From positions 62,001-126,000 of the forward strand of contig JAPKBN010000002.1 in NCBI GenBank assembly GCA_026421215.1: 64,000 nt of DNA, read 5' to 3'. This document shows, piece after piece, positions 8,859 to 17,701 of this stretch (position 1 is its first letter; each line of letters opens with the position of its first letter). A program made the translations under genes and the position numbers. A model generated the notes under the pieces. It was not told the DNA's origin, searched no databases, and saw only the letters and a program-made list of their open reading frames with translations. This DNA comes from Dehalococcoidia bacterium. GTDB taxonomy: Bacteria; Chloroflexota; Dehalococcoidia; Lucifugimonadales; Lucifugimonadaceae.

Positions 8859-9293
8859 CTACAAGAATTGAAACTCATGGGGATGCGTCTTGCCGTAAGG
8901 GTCCGCGCTCTTCAAATCACATCCCATCCTTTCGTAGAACCTGAACGCGAGGACTTTCACGTCTTGCGTCTCTATCTTGAGTTGCACCAGACCGTCATCC
9001 CGACATCACGAGGCGACGGTCTCGAGAAGAGTGCGCCCGATGCCACGTTGCTGTTGCTGGTATCTTGGATCTACTCGGATGCCCCAGAGCACCACGAGAT
9101 CATTGCGGTCTTCGAACATGAAGACGCCCGGGGTGAGGGACGCTACGGTTGCGGCGCCGACAAGCGTTCCGGGGATCTCCGGAATATTGATTGTCGACAC
9201 CGTGGCGTGTCTCGATACCTGCGTTACTTTTGGACCGGGGCTAGTGAGAAAATATCGGAACGAATCTGTGGAAAATTGTCCCATGTAGATCAC
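8859..9293 (-). pseudogene. GNAT family N-acetyltransferase interrupted by one in-frame TGA
   Basis: Minus-strand reading gives a complete GNAT domain of 144 codons broken only at codon 96. Upstream of the break are LVVLWGIRVDPRYQ and QQQRGIGRTLLETVAS, the acetyl-CoA-binding R/Q-x-x-G-x-G/A motif. Then comes TGA, and the same frame resumes with CRDDGLVQLKIETQDV and FRFYERMGCDLKSADPYG to a normal TAG. Relatives have Trp (TGG) after the Ser, so TGG to TGA is a single-base nonsense change. No other frameshift is visible, so the lesion is recent or is a sequencing error. The ORF track shows only the first 95 residues. It lies 44 bases after the amidohydrolase gene on the same strand and may have been co-transcribed with it. 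Start: GTG 9293 or ATG 9284. Confidence 0.75.
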
Positions 9294-9337
9294 GGCAGCG
9301 GTTAGTACCTTCGGGAAGATTATCGATCGGGTTTTAC

Positions 9338-10951
9338 TTAACGCACTCGATGAACGAGTTTTCCGCCAACGTAAGTTCTAATTACGGAAATGTCACGTAC
9401 GGCCTGCGGATCGATATCCCGTAAGTCTTCGGTCAGCAGGGCCAGATCCGCCAGTTTGCCCGGCTCAAGCGAGCCCTTCAGATGATCTTCGAAGCTGGCG
9501 TACGCGCCGTTGATCGTGTGCATGCGTATCGCCGTGTTCAGCGTGACTGCGTGCTCTATGCCGCAAACGTCGCCATCCTGAGTGGTGCGGGTCATTGCCT
9601 GGGAGATGCCAAGCAACGGTCGATGGTCCGTGACTGGCGCGTCGGAGCCGCCGGCAACTACTACTCCGCGGTCGATTAATGTCCCGGCCGGGAACATCAC
9701 GTCAGCCCGATGCCGACCGTAATTGGCGATGTAACCGTCGCCGAACTCCCAGAAAAACGCAGGCTGCATAGACGGCACGATACCCTGCTCGATTACACGT
9801 TGTTGTAGATCGGGCGGCAGAATACCGCAGTGATCGATCCGATGCCTCAGGCCGCTCCGTGGGAACTCGGCCTGGGCGCGCTTCATTGCATCAAGTGTCT
9901 GTTCGATTGCAGCGTCTCCGACCGCGTGCACCGTGCACTGCCACCCCGCCCTGTGGGCTCGGCCGATCAAGTTGTCTAGGTCTTCCTGCTCCCAGTAGGC
10001 GATTCCGTAGTTTGATGGGTCCGACGTGTACGGCTCACGGGTGGATGAACTCGGCCCGGAGGACGACCCGTCAGTCATTACCTTGAACGCTCCAATGCGT
10101 AGGCGCTCGTCGCCAAATCCGGTGTGCAACCCAGTATCAAGGATCGGCACAAGCGGGTGGTCGAGTGCGTTCACAGTCACGAACGCGTACAGTCGGACAT
10201 TTAATTCGCCGGTTAACACCATTTCCTGCGCCTGTTCCATGTATGAACCGAACAGCCCTCCCGCGTCCTGGACGCTGGTGCATCCGGCGCTGAGGTAAAG
10301 GCGATTGGCTTCGAGCAGGTGCTCACGGAGGTCATCCGTTGGCGGCGGCGGCACATTGCGGAACGGGATGTTGGCACGCTCGTATGCAACGCCGGTCATT
10401 TTGCCCGCCGTATCACGATCGTATCGGCCGCCTTCGGGGTCCGGCGTAGTATCGGTGACGCCCACCTCTTCCATCGCCTTCGTGTTGAAGGCAACGATGT
10501 GGCCGCAGGTCCGTGTGAACAGCACCGGGTTGTTCGGGGCGACGGCGTCGAAGTCGACCCGACCCGGATGTCGTTTCTCAGCCAAGCGGGACTGGTCGTA
10601 GCCGCGGCCGTATATCCACGTTCCCGGGGTCTGCATCTCTGCACGCTCTCGCACGGCCTCGACGAGAGCAGCGATGGAGCCCATACCCGGCGCTTTGCAG
10701 TCGATCTGTCTTTGAACGGCGCCCAGCCCGGAGAAATGGCCGTGGCCCTCGATCATTCCCGGCAGAAGCGATTGACCTGCCAGTGCTACGCGCTCAGTGC
10801 TCGGGCCTGCGGTCGCCAGAATGTCCAGATCTGACCCAACCGCCAGAATGCGGCCGTCCGAAATGGCAACCGCTTCAGCGATGGTGTTGTTGGCATCAAC
10901 CGTGTGGACCGTGCCGCCGGTAAGTATGAGATCAGCGATATCGCCGGGCAT
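9338..10951 (-). CDS. YtcJ-like metal-dependent amidohydrolase (amidohydrolase 3 family)
   Basis: A 537-residue amidohydrolase of the YtcJ / N-substituted formamide deformylase type. An N-terminal beta-sandwich part is followed by LLPGMIEGHGHFSGLG, giving the first metal histidines. HAVGDAAIEQ and RHRIDHCGIL hold the later histidines, and AGGSDAPVTDHRP holds the catalytic Asp. A C-terminal sandwich closes with GSLEPGKLADLALL. Such enzymes hydrolyse amides, formamides or cyclic imides; the substrate is unknown. AGGAGG precedes the ATG, a strong Shine-Dalgarno. The broken acetyltransferase follows downstream. Confidence 0.88.
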   Translation of the reverse strand: MPGDIADLILTGGTVHTVDANNTIAEAVAISDGRILAVGSDLDILATAGPSTERVALAGQSLLPGMIEGHGHFSGLGAVQRQIDCKAPGMGSIAALVEAVRERAEMQTPGTWIYGRGYDQSRLAEKRHPGRVDFDAVAPNNPVLFTRTCGHIVAFNTKAMEEVGVTDTTPDPEGGRYDRDTAGKMTGVAYERANIPFRNVPPPPTDDLREHLLEANRLYLSAGCTSVQDAGGLFGSYMEQAQEMVLTGELNVRLYAFVTVNALDHPLVPILDTGLHTGFGDERLRIGAFKVMTDGSSSGPSSSTREPYTSDPSNYGIAYWEQEDLDNLIGRAHRAGWQCTVHAVGDAAIEQTLDAMKRAQAEFPRSGLRHRIDHCGILPPDLQQRVIEQGIVPSMQPAFFWEFGDGYIANYGRHRADVMFPAGTLIDRGVVVAGGSDAPVTDHRPLLGISQAMTRTTQDGDVCGIEHAVTLNTAIRMHTINGAYASFEDHLKGSLEPGKLADLALLTEDLRDIDPQAVRDISVIRTYVGGKLVHRVR

Positions 10952-10996
10952 ATATATCGTTCCTCCTAGTTACCGCAGTTACCTGTTCCCGAGATC

Positions 10997-11028
10997 GCCT
11001 CTCCCAGCGGGAGTTGGTGAGGGAGAAG
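10997..11028. repeat. REP-like dispersed palindromic repeat, copy 2
   Basis: CCTCTCCCAGCGGGAGTTGG followed by TGAGGGAGAAG, between the amidohydrolase and amidase genes. It shares the CCTCTCCCAGCGGGA core with the copy at 7838 but is shorter in the middle. Confidence 0.55.
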
Positions 11029-11079
11029 TCCCATGGTGAGATCTCCTCCTGTCAACCGGGGCTTCGACTTTATGGATAT

Positions 11080-12462
11080 TTAAAGCGACGGCGCTTCCCA
11101 GCCGCCGGTTGATGCCTCTATCGAACTTGCTAGTGCCAGGGCCACGTCCTCCCGCCACGGCCGCGCCACGACCTGTACGCCAATTGGAAGGCCTTCGGGT
11201 GAGGTCCCGACGCGCACTACGACCACCGGCCACCCGGTCATGTTGTAAACGAGGGTGTAGCCGCCGACGGTTGTTGCCTGAGCATCCTCGTGCAATGGGG
11301 CAGGGAATCCCGAAACGGGGCAGATGATGGCATCGTACCCGTCCATGAAGGTCAGCATCTCCGTTCGGAAGCGGTCCATTTCATCTTGAACATGTGCCAT
11401 CTCGTCTGCGTCCAGGGCGCCGCCACTTCCGGCGATCCTTTTCTCCAAGATTGGGCCGACCCGGGTTGTGCCATGTAGTTCAAGCAACACACGGGAATAC
11501 GCGCCACCATCCGATGTCCGTGTTTCATCTAATAACTCGGACATCTGGACCATCACCGGGGGGCGGTCATCAGAGACGGTAGCTCCCGAGTCACGAAGGG
11601 CCTCGGAAGCGGTCTTGACCCCTGCCATGACCTCGGGCGTGGGCGTTAGCGTTCCGTTATCGTCGTACGTCGCCACTCGCATTTCTGAGAGGATGACATC
11701 GTTCGGGTCGAGGATCGGCATATCGACGATGTACGGGTCCCGCATGTCGGACCCGGTGATTAACGGGAAGGTCAGAGACAGATCCTCGACCCGGCGTGTG
11801 AGCGGCCCGATAGTTGTAAAGGCGTCTCGGAGTCCACCCGGCGGAACGATGTGACCGGTCCGCGGCACCCTTCCGGATGTGGGTTTGAGTCCGGCGATCC
11901 CGCAGTAGTTCGCGGGGCCTCGAATACTCCCGCCTGTGTCGCTGCCAAGATCGAGAGGCGACCCGCCCGCTGCAACGATAGCCGCCGCCCCGCCGCTGCT
12001 GCCCCCAGGTGTTCGCAACAGGTCATACGGGTTGTTCGTCTGGCCGTAGATCAGGTTGTCGGTGACCCCGCCTACCGTTAGCTCGGGCGTATTGGTCTTC
12101 CCGATTAGGACGCCGCCCGCCGCTCGCAATCGTGCTGTTGGCGGCGAATCGACATCCGGAATGAACTCGGATCGGCCGGTCGTTCCGCCGGTGGAGATGA
12201 TCCCCTCGGTGTCATGTGAGTCCTTCAGCGTGAACGGCACTCCATGTAATGATCCCCGGGTTTCGCCCCGGGCCAGCTCGGTATCACATGCGGCGGCCTC
12301 GGATAACGCTCGCTCTTCGCACAGTTGCACGACGGCGTTCAGGTCAGGATTGACCGCCTTGATGCGTTCAAGGTTTGCCGTAACGACCTCAACCGATGAC
12401 ACTTGGCGTGAGCGGATCATCTCGGCGATTTCGGTAGCGGATGCGCTGAGCAGGCTGTCCAT
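11080..12462 (-). CDS. Amidase signature family enzyme (GatA-like fold)
   Basis: A 460-residue amidase of the amidase-signature family, which hydrolyses carboxamides through a Ser-cisSer-Lys triad. The lysine is in GVPFTLKDSHDTEG (about residue 81). The Gly/Ser-rich signature is GGSSGGAAAIVAAG and GSDTGGSIRGPANYCG, ending IAGLKPTSGRVP. It is not part of the Asp/Glu-tRNA amidotransferase set, since no gatB or gatC is adjacent, so a catabolic amidase is more likely. The ATG is preceded by AAGGA. It is a close paralogue, of identical length, of the next upstream gene. Confidence 0.9.
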   Translation of the reverse strand: MDSLLSASATEIAEMIRSRQVSSVEVVTANLERIKAVNPDLNAVVQLCEERALSEAAACDTELARGETRGSLHGVPFTLKDSHDTEGIISTGGTTGRSEFIPDVDSPPTARLRAAGGVLIGKTNTPELTVGGVTDNLIYGQTNNPYDLLRTPGGSSGGAAAIVAAGGSPLDLGSDTGGSIRGPANYCGIAGLKPTSGRVPRTGHIVPPGGLRDAFTTIGPLTRRVEDLSLTFPLITGSDMRDPYIVDMPILDPNDVILSEMRVATYDDNGTLTPTPEVMAGVKTASEALRDSGATVSDDRPPVMVQMSELLDETRTSDGGAYSRVLLELHGTTRVGPILEKRIAGSGGALDADEMAHVQDEMDRFRTEMLTFMDGYDAIICPVSGFPAPLHEDAQATTVGGYTLVYNMTGWPVVVVRVGTSPEGLPIGVQVVARPWREDVALALASSIEASTGGWEAPSL

Positions 12463-12508
12463 GTGAAGGTCCTTTTTTATTTTCTGGAGAAGGGTTCGCG
12501 GAGAACGC

Positions 12509-13891
12509 CTAAAGAACTGGTGGTTCCCAGCCCCCAGTAGCTTCCTCGATCACGGCCGCCAAGGCCAGAGCGACGTCCTCCCGCCACGGCTGCGCAACGA
12601 TTTGGACGCCAACAGGCATTCCATTGGGCGATGTCCCACCACGTACCACGGCTCCCGGGAGACCGCTTAGGTTGTGTGCGGCGGTATAGGTATATCGAAG
12701 CCCCTCGGCGTCCTCATGAGTCGGCGCAGACTGTCCGGCGACCGGGCAGATGACGGCATCGTAGTCCTTCATGAAACCAAGTAGCTCGCTCCGCACGGCA
12801 TCCACTTCGTGCATCAACGCTGCATACTCCTCCACGGAGGGTCCATTTTCTGTGGGCCCGTTTGCGCGATCGATCAAGAATCGCGAAGGCTGTGCCGTGC
12901 CGGATTCCGATAGAAGCTTGCGCGACAGGTAACCGCCATCGGACCCAAACGACCGGTACGCGATCTCGGCGGCGCGTGCGATGGCCCCCGGCCGACGGCC
13001 TTCCACCGTGGCTCCGGCACTCGCTACCGTCATGGCCGCGGAGGTGACAATCTCCTGGATTTCAGAGGTCGGTGTTTCGAGAGTATTGTCGGTGAAGAAC
13101 GCCACACGCAACCCGGCGATGTTCACCTCGTCAGGACTGCGGATCGGTACCGGCTCTATAAATGGATCAACCCAGTCAGGCCCAGAAATAATTGGCAACG
13201 CCAGCTTGAGGTCTTCGACCCGCCGGGCGAGCGGACCGATTGTGCCAAAGCGATCCAACGGTCCTCCCCAAGGGAAGGCGTGGCCGGTACGCGGGACACG
13301 ACCTGCAGAGGTCTTGAGCCCGGCGATGCCGCAGTAGTGGGCAGGCACCCGAACGCTGCCGCCGAGGTCTGAGCCAAGTTCAAGAAAAGCGCCACATGCA
13401 GCGACGATCGCTGCCGCGCCACCGCTGCTGCCGCCCGGCGTGCGCGTCACGTCGTACGGGTTGTTGGTCTTGCCGTACACCAGATTCTCGGTGATGAAAG
13501 ACATCGTGAACTCCGGCGTGTTGGTCTTGCCAAGCACCACCGCGCCTGCGGCTCGAAGCCGTGCGACCGGCGGCGAATCGGCCTCAGGTATCTTTCCTGC
13601 CCTTCCGGTCGTGCCACCGGTGGTGACGATGCCTTCGGTGTCGTGCGAGTCTTTCAACGTAATTGGAACGCCGTGCAACGGACCTTTCGACTCACCACGC
13701 GCCGTTTCGGCGTCTCGGGCCCGCGCCTCATCCAGCGCCCGGTCGTGGGCCAGTACAACGACCGCGTTTAGCTTTGGATTCACCTCGTTGATGCGCTCAA
13801 GCGCGGCTCGGGTTATTTCCTCAGAAGAAACCTCCCGGTCACGAATGGCCCAGGAGATTTGTGTTGCTGACCGGCTCAATAGCTCGTGCAT
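12509..13891 (-). CDS. Amidase signature family enzyme, tandem paralogue
   Basis: A 460-residue amidase with the catalytic lysine in GVPITLKDSHDTEG, the serine signature GGSSGGAAAIVAAC and GSDLGGSVRVPAHYCG. The ORF track extends it 35 residues to a GTG. The shorter ATG start is better: AGGGA precedes it, and MHELLSRSATQISWAI then aligns with the paralogue's MDSLLSASATEIAEMI, giving both proteins the same length. The 46-base gap between the two genes suggests co-transcription and an origin by tandem duplication. The pair probably serves breakdown of organic amides; substrates unknown. Confidence 0.9.
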   Translation of the reverse strand: MHELLSRSATQISWAIRDREVSSEEITRAALERINEVNPKLNAVVVLAHDRALDEARARDAETARGESKGPLHGVPITLKDSHDTEGIVTTGGTTGRAGKIPEADSPPVARLRAAGAVVLGKTNTPEFTMSFITENLVYGKTNNPYDVTRTPGGSSGGAAAIVAACGAFLELGSDLGGSVRVPAHYCGIAGLKTSAGRVPRTGHAFPWGGPLDRFGTIGPLARRVEDLKLALPIISGPDWVDPFIEPVPIRSPDEVNIAGLRVAFFTDNTLETPTSEIQEIVTSAAMTVASAGATVEGRRPGAIARAAEIAYRSFGSDGGYLSRKLLSESGTAQPSRFLIDRANGPTENGPSVEEYAALMHEVDAVRSELLGFMKDYDAVICPVAGQSAPTHEDAEGLRYTYTAAHNLSGLPGAVVRGGTSPNGMPVGVQIVAQPWREDVALALAAVIEEATGGWEPPVL

Positions 13892-14033
13892 CTGCAATCC
13901 CTGCGTTGGAACACGTCGTTTATCTACGAGCGCTACTTTACGCCCAACCTGCGTACGTAATCCGACCGATACAATGCCGTTTGATAGCGAACCCACTGGC
14001 CAACCGACGATTCACCGGATTTAGAAAGATCAC

Positions 14034-14510
14034 ATGGACGCTGAACTCGTAATAATGCGCATCCTCCACATTGTCCCGGGAGTCGTGTGGGTAGGTAGCG
14101 CCTTTTTTGCCGCATTCATCCTGAATCCCCGACTGAGGGCCCTTGGTCCCGATCTTGAGACGCAAGTCACCGCCTCGATCAACAAGGTCTGGGGCCCGGT
14201 CGTACATGGCTCGGCGGCGATAACGATCATCGTCGGATTCCTGCTGATCTCTTCAACGCCGGGCCGGGAATTTGGTGATCTATTCAGCAGTCACTGGGGG
14301 TGGGCGATCGGTATCGGCATGATCGCTGCATTCGTGGCCCTTCTATTCGGAGGGTTTGCCGGATTCAGTCAGTCGAAAGCGCGGAGGATCGACGCGTCGG
14401 ACACCGTAGGGTTGGCGTCGCTGGCCATGCAGACGGGCGTTTTCGAGAAGCTGCACGCGGCGATGGCGCTCGGTGCAGTGGCGGCGATGGCCGCGGCCCG
14501 GTGGGTTTAA
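14034..14510 (+). CDS. Small integral membrane protein with four transmembrane helices
   Basis: 158 residues, almost all membrane. Hydrophobic segments lie at about 8-30 (ILHIVPGVVWVGSAFFAAFI), 55-73 (AAITIIVGFLLIS), 88-108 (WAIGIGMIAAFVALLFGGFAG) and 138-156 (LHAAMALGAVAAMAAA). The first helix holds a conserved-looking His and Trp (RILHIVPGVVWVG), as in CopD/DUF2269-like membrane proteins that may bind haem or copper; that comparison is tentative. No function assigned. It lies divergent from the amidases and 37 bases before the deacetylase gene, so it may share a transcript with that. Confidence 0.7.
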   Translation: MDAELVIMRILHIVPGVVWVGSAFFAAFILNPRLRALGPDLETQVTASINKVWGPVVHGSAAITIIVGFLLISSTPGREFGDLFSSHWGWAIGIGMIAAFVALLFGGFAGFSQSKARRIDASDTVGLASLAMQTGVFEKLHAAMALGAVAAMAAARWV

Positions 14511-14547
14511 AAACGGGTGTTGCCGAGGGTAATTAGGGGAGAACCAT

Positions 14548-15369
14548 ATGACCGGAATCTGGCCGGGCACTACCCGGTGCGTTGCGATGCTCACGTTCGA
14601 TATGGACGGTCAGTCCGCAACGCTTAATCGCAACCCGGATCTTGAGGGCCAGCCGAGTATTATGTCGATGGGTGAGTTCGGGCCAAACGTGGCCGTTCCT
14701 CGAATCCTGAACCTGCTCGACGATTTGGAAATCAAGGCCACATTCTTTATCCCTGGCTGGATAGCGGAGCGACACGAAGACACGGTGCGCGATGTGGCGA
14801 ATCGCGGCCACGAGATTGCTCACCACGGATACCGGCATGAGCCGCCGGCGACGCTGTCCGGAGACGGCGAAGAGGGCGAAGTTCTCGATCACGGATCGGA
14901 GATCTTGACACGTATCACCGGCCAACATCCGCTCGGCTATCGCTCGCCGTCGTGGGAGCTCAGTGCCAACTCACTGGACTTGTTGAAAGAGCGCGGCTTC
15001 GTTTATGACTCAAGCCTTATGGGAAACGACATTCCGTACTTCGTCGACGCCGAGGCCGGGCGGATGGTCGAACTGCCTGTCCACTGGTCGCTCGACGATG
15101 CGCCGTTCTACAACTACTCACCGGTAGCCGGACGGACGGCCCCGATGTCGACCCCTCCTGCCGTGCTGGAGGCCTGGAAGTGGGAGTTCGACGGAGCTCT
15201 GCGACTCAACCGCTCGTTCATGCTGACCATGCACCCGCACATTTCAGGCCGACTGTCCCGACTGGTAGCGCTGGAGAAGTTGGTTGAGCACATGCGCTCC
15301 CACCCTGGAGTCGAGTTCATGCGCTGCATAGACGTGGCGCAACGCTGGACGGATGAAGGGGTGCAGTAG
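14548..15369 (+). CDS. Polysaccharide deacetylase family protein (NodB-like)
   Basis: A 273-residue carbohydrate esterase family 4 / NodB-like protein. Motif 1 is VAMLTFDMDGQS (catalytic and metal Asp pair), motif 2 is GHEIAHHGYRHE (metal His), and motif 3 is GYRSPSWELS. The sequence around FDMDG and the full-length (beta/alpha) barrel resemble the PuuE/allantoinase-like and peptidoglycan deacetylase subgroup that acts on small N-acyl or amide substrates. No signal peptide is seen, which favours a cytoplasmic small-molecule substrate; this fits the neighbouring amidases. GGGGAG precedes the ATG. Confidence 0.82.
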   Translation: MTGIWPGTTRCVAMLTFDMDGQSATLNRNPDLEGQPSIMSMGEFGPNVAVPRILNLLDDLEIKATFFIPGWIAERHEDTVRDVANRGHEIAHHGYRHEPPATLSGDGEEGEVLDHGSEILTRITGQHPLGYRSPSWELSANSLDLLKERGFVYDSSLMGNDIPYFVDAEAGRMVELPVHWSLDDAPFYNYSPVAGRTAPMSTPPAVLEAWKWEFDGALRLNRSFMLTMHPHISGRLSRLVALEKLVEHMRSHPGVEFMRCIDVAQRWTDEGVQ

Positions 15370-15454
15370 CCGGGCGCTTCGAAAGGGATTCCGATTACAT
15401 CGAAATCCTATTAAATCGGGAATTGGAATTCTGGAACCCTGTTTAACTCATCGC

Positions 15455-17434
15455 TCATTGAGGCCTGCCTTCGATCGCCACCGGTTCGATATCGTCTGCC
15501 GGTTCAAAACCCAGGATTCGGCCGTAAAAATAAAGTTCTGCCTCAAGGCTCCTTATGGCATTTTCTGCCTTTCGGAAGCCGTGTTGCTCTCCCTCGAACT
15601 CCAGTAGCGCGAATGGGACGCCGTTCTGGCGCAGCGCGTCTGCCATCATTCGCGCCTGTTCCGGTGGAACGACCTTGTCTTCGAGTCCCTGCAACAGGAT
15701 CAGGGGTGCCGAAAGTCCATCGACGTGCTTGATAGCCGACCGTTCGTCGTAAACGGCCTTGCCCTCCGGGTATGGAGCGATCAACCCATCCAGGTAACGA
15801 GACTCAAACTTATGCGTTTCCTCGGCCAGCGCCGTGAGATCGGCAACGCCGTAGTAACTGGCGCCCGCTGCGAACACGTCGTGGAACGCCAGCGCTACGA
15901 GCGTCGTGTACCCGCCCGCGCTGCCGCCGCGGATCGCCATACGGTCTGAATCGACCAGGCCCCGGTCCGCTAGGTGGCGGGCCGCCGCTATGCAGTCCTC
16001 GGCATCGTAAAGACCCCATGTTCCCTGTAGAGCGTCGCGGTAGGCGCGCCCGTAGCCGGAACTGCCCCGGTAGTTCACATCGACCACGCTGACGCCCCGG
16101 CTCGTCCAGAACTGGACGCCCATGCTCAGCGACCCATCGGTTTGCGAGGTAGGCCCGCCGTGGCTCATCACGATAAGCGGCGGCTTCTCTTCCGGCGACC
16201 CGGCAAAATCGCGGTTTTTAGGTGGATACCAGATGGCATGCGATGTCTGGCCATCGCTTACGGAAAACGAGATAGGTTCTGCATCCGATAGGTAGCCCGG
16301 GTCAACCGACGCCGTGCTCCCGCGCTTCAAAATCTTAGATGTGCCGTTCGAGATACTTATGGAGACAACAGCTACGCCGGCGCGAGAAGATGCGCCCAAC
16401 CCCACGACATGCGGCCCATCGGCCGTATCGTGAATTGCCACGTTCCCGTATGAGGCGCCGAGGGATGTAAATGGAATGTCTATCGGCGTCACCCCTCGAC
16501 CGTCCGGATAAACAACGCCCATCCCTGCAATAGCGTCCTTGCTCCATGTCGCAATCAATCGACCATCGCTCAGGAAGCCATATGTCGATCCACCGAGTCC
16601 CCACATGGGATGACCGAACTCGGCCTCCACGGGTGCAAGTGGTAACGCTCCACCATCACTGCCGAGCACGTAGAGGTTCCACCAGCCTGATTCGTCCGAA
16701 ACGAAGTACAACCGACTATCTGGCCCCCACTCAGGCTGATAGATGGATACACCGTCACACCCCGCCATCACACGAACGTTTGAAACCTCGCCCAGGTCAT
16801 CAAGATCGGCGACCTCCAGAAACGATGTGTCCCAGGGCATATTCGGGTGATCCCAGGCCAACCAACAGATCGACCGGTCATCCGTGCTGAGCCTCGGTGC
16901 CGCATAAAAGTCGCGTCCGGTCGCAACAACGGCCTGTTCGCCTGTTCCATCCAGTAATAGACGAACGATCTCATTAACCGCCTCACCGCCGTCTTTCGGA
17001 TGACTCTCCCGCACGCAGTACATTGCGGTGCCATCCACAGTGACGCGCCCATCGGAGAAGCGCACCCGTGAAGCGGTCTCAGGGGTAAGTGGCTCGGGAG
17101 CCCCGGCTGCGACCTGGCCATATATCCGCTGATCCTGAAAATTGGAGAAGTAGACGATGCCATCATTCACGAGATAGGCGCCGCCGCCGTATTCGTGCAC
17201 CGTGGTCCGGACGTTGAAGCCGTCGGGCGTGATGTCTTCGATCGTTCCATCTGTCCGTCTTACCACCAGCACACTGCGACCGCCCTCAAGCGGCCGTCCT
17301 TCCAGCCAGTACACATCGTCGCCATCGACAGAGACGGAGCTGAGTCGTACCCCGGCCGCCGACACGTTTTCGGCGGTGATGGGCGATTCCCAGGATCCGT
17401 AAGGAGATCTGATCTTTTCTAGGGTTTCTGGCAT
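15455..17434 (-). CDS. S9 family prolyl oligopeptidase / acylaminoacyl peptidase
   Basis: A 659-residue serine peptidase. An N-terminal seven-bladed beta-propeller (about 20-370) filters substrates. The C-terminal alpha/beta-hydrolase domain (about 390-650) carries the nucleophile in IRGGSAGGYTTL, the acid in LQGLEDKVVPPEQ and the base in EGEQHGFRKAEN. No signal peptide, so cytoplasmic; members trim oligopeptides or N-acylated peptides. The ORF track starts six codons earlier at 17452, but the internal ATG has AAGGA ten bases upstream while the outer one has none, so I use 17434. Confidence 0.87.
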   Translation of the reverse strand: MPETLEKIRSPYGSWESPITAENVSAAGVRLSSVSVDGDDVYWLEGRPLEGGRSVLVVRRTDGTIEDITPDGFNVRTTVHEYGGGAYLVNDGIVYFSNFQDQRIYGQVAAGAPEPLTPETASRVRFSDGRVTVDGTAMYCVRESHPKDGGEAVNEIVRLLLDGTGEQAVVATGRDFYAAPRLSTDDRSICWLAWDHPNMPWDTSFLEVADLDDLGEVSNVRVMAGCDGVSIYQPEWGPDSRLYFVSDESGWWNLYVLGSDGGALPLAPVEAEFGHPMWGLGGSTYGFLSDGRLIATWSKDAIAGMGVVYPDGRGVTPIDIPFTSLGASYGNVAIHDTADGPHVVGLGASSRAGVAVVSISISNGTSKILKRGSTASVDPGYLSDAEPISFSVSDGQTSHAIWYPPKNRDFAGSPEEKPPLIVMSHGGPTSQTDGSLSMGVQFWTSRGVSVVDVNYRGSSGYGRAYRDALQGTWGLYDAEDCIAAARHLADRGLVDSDRMAIRGGSAGGYTTLVALAFHDVFAAGASYYGVADLTALAEETHKFESRYLDGLIAPYPEGKAVYDERSAIKHVDGLSAPLILLQGLEDKVVPPEQARMMADALRQNGVPFALLEFEGEQHGFRKAENAIRSLEAELYFYGRILGFEPADDIEPVAIEGRPQ

Positions 17435-17701
17435 CCGGGTCGATTCCTTCATGAGGGCTACTGTTCATTTCGTCCCGATTCCACTCAGGTCGCGGCGCTG
17501 AAGTATATTTGCCGTTCCATGCCGCATACAGGAGTCGAAGAAAAAACGCCGTGGCGTAACGTACCCGCCGCGGTCAAAGTGGAAACGGCGCGCCTTTCAG
17601 CGCGCGCAATTCAAAGTGACGCTCATGTAGGTGGCCGACCGGTTTAGACTGCCGGAACTGACGTGGGTTAACGAAATCGAGACGTAACAGGGGAGTGCTA
17701 A
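17435..17701. other. Divergent intergenic region upstream of the S9 peptidase and third aldolase
   Basis: About 270 bases with a short GC hairpin (GCGCGC, six-base loop, GCGCGC near 17590) and AGGGGAG just before the aldolase ATG. No clear promoter hexamers were found and there is no gene. Confidence 0.3.

Noticed and set aside
9006-9008. TGA recoding (Trp code change or selenocysteine) in the GNAT gene
   Set aside because: Several intact genes here stop at TGA, and GNAT enzymes have Trp rather than Cys or Sec at this position; a nonsense mutation is simpler.
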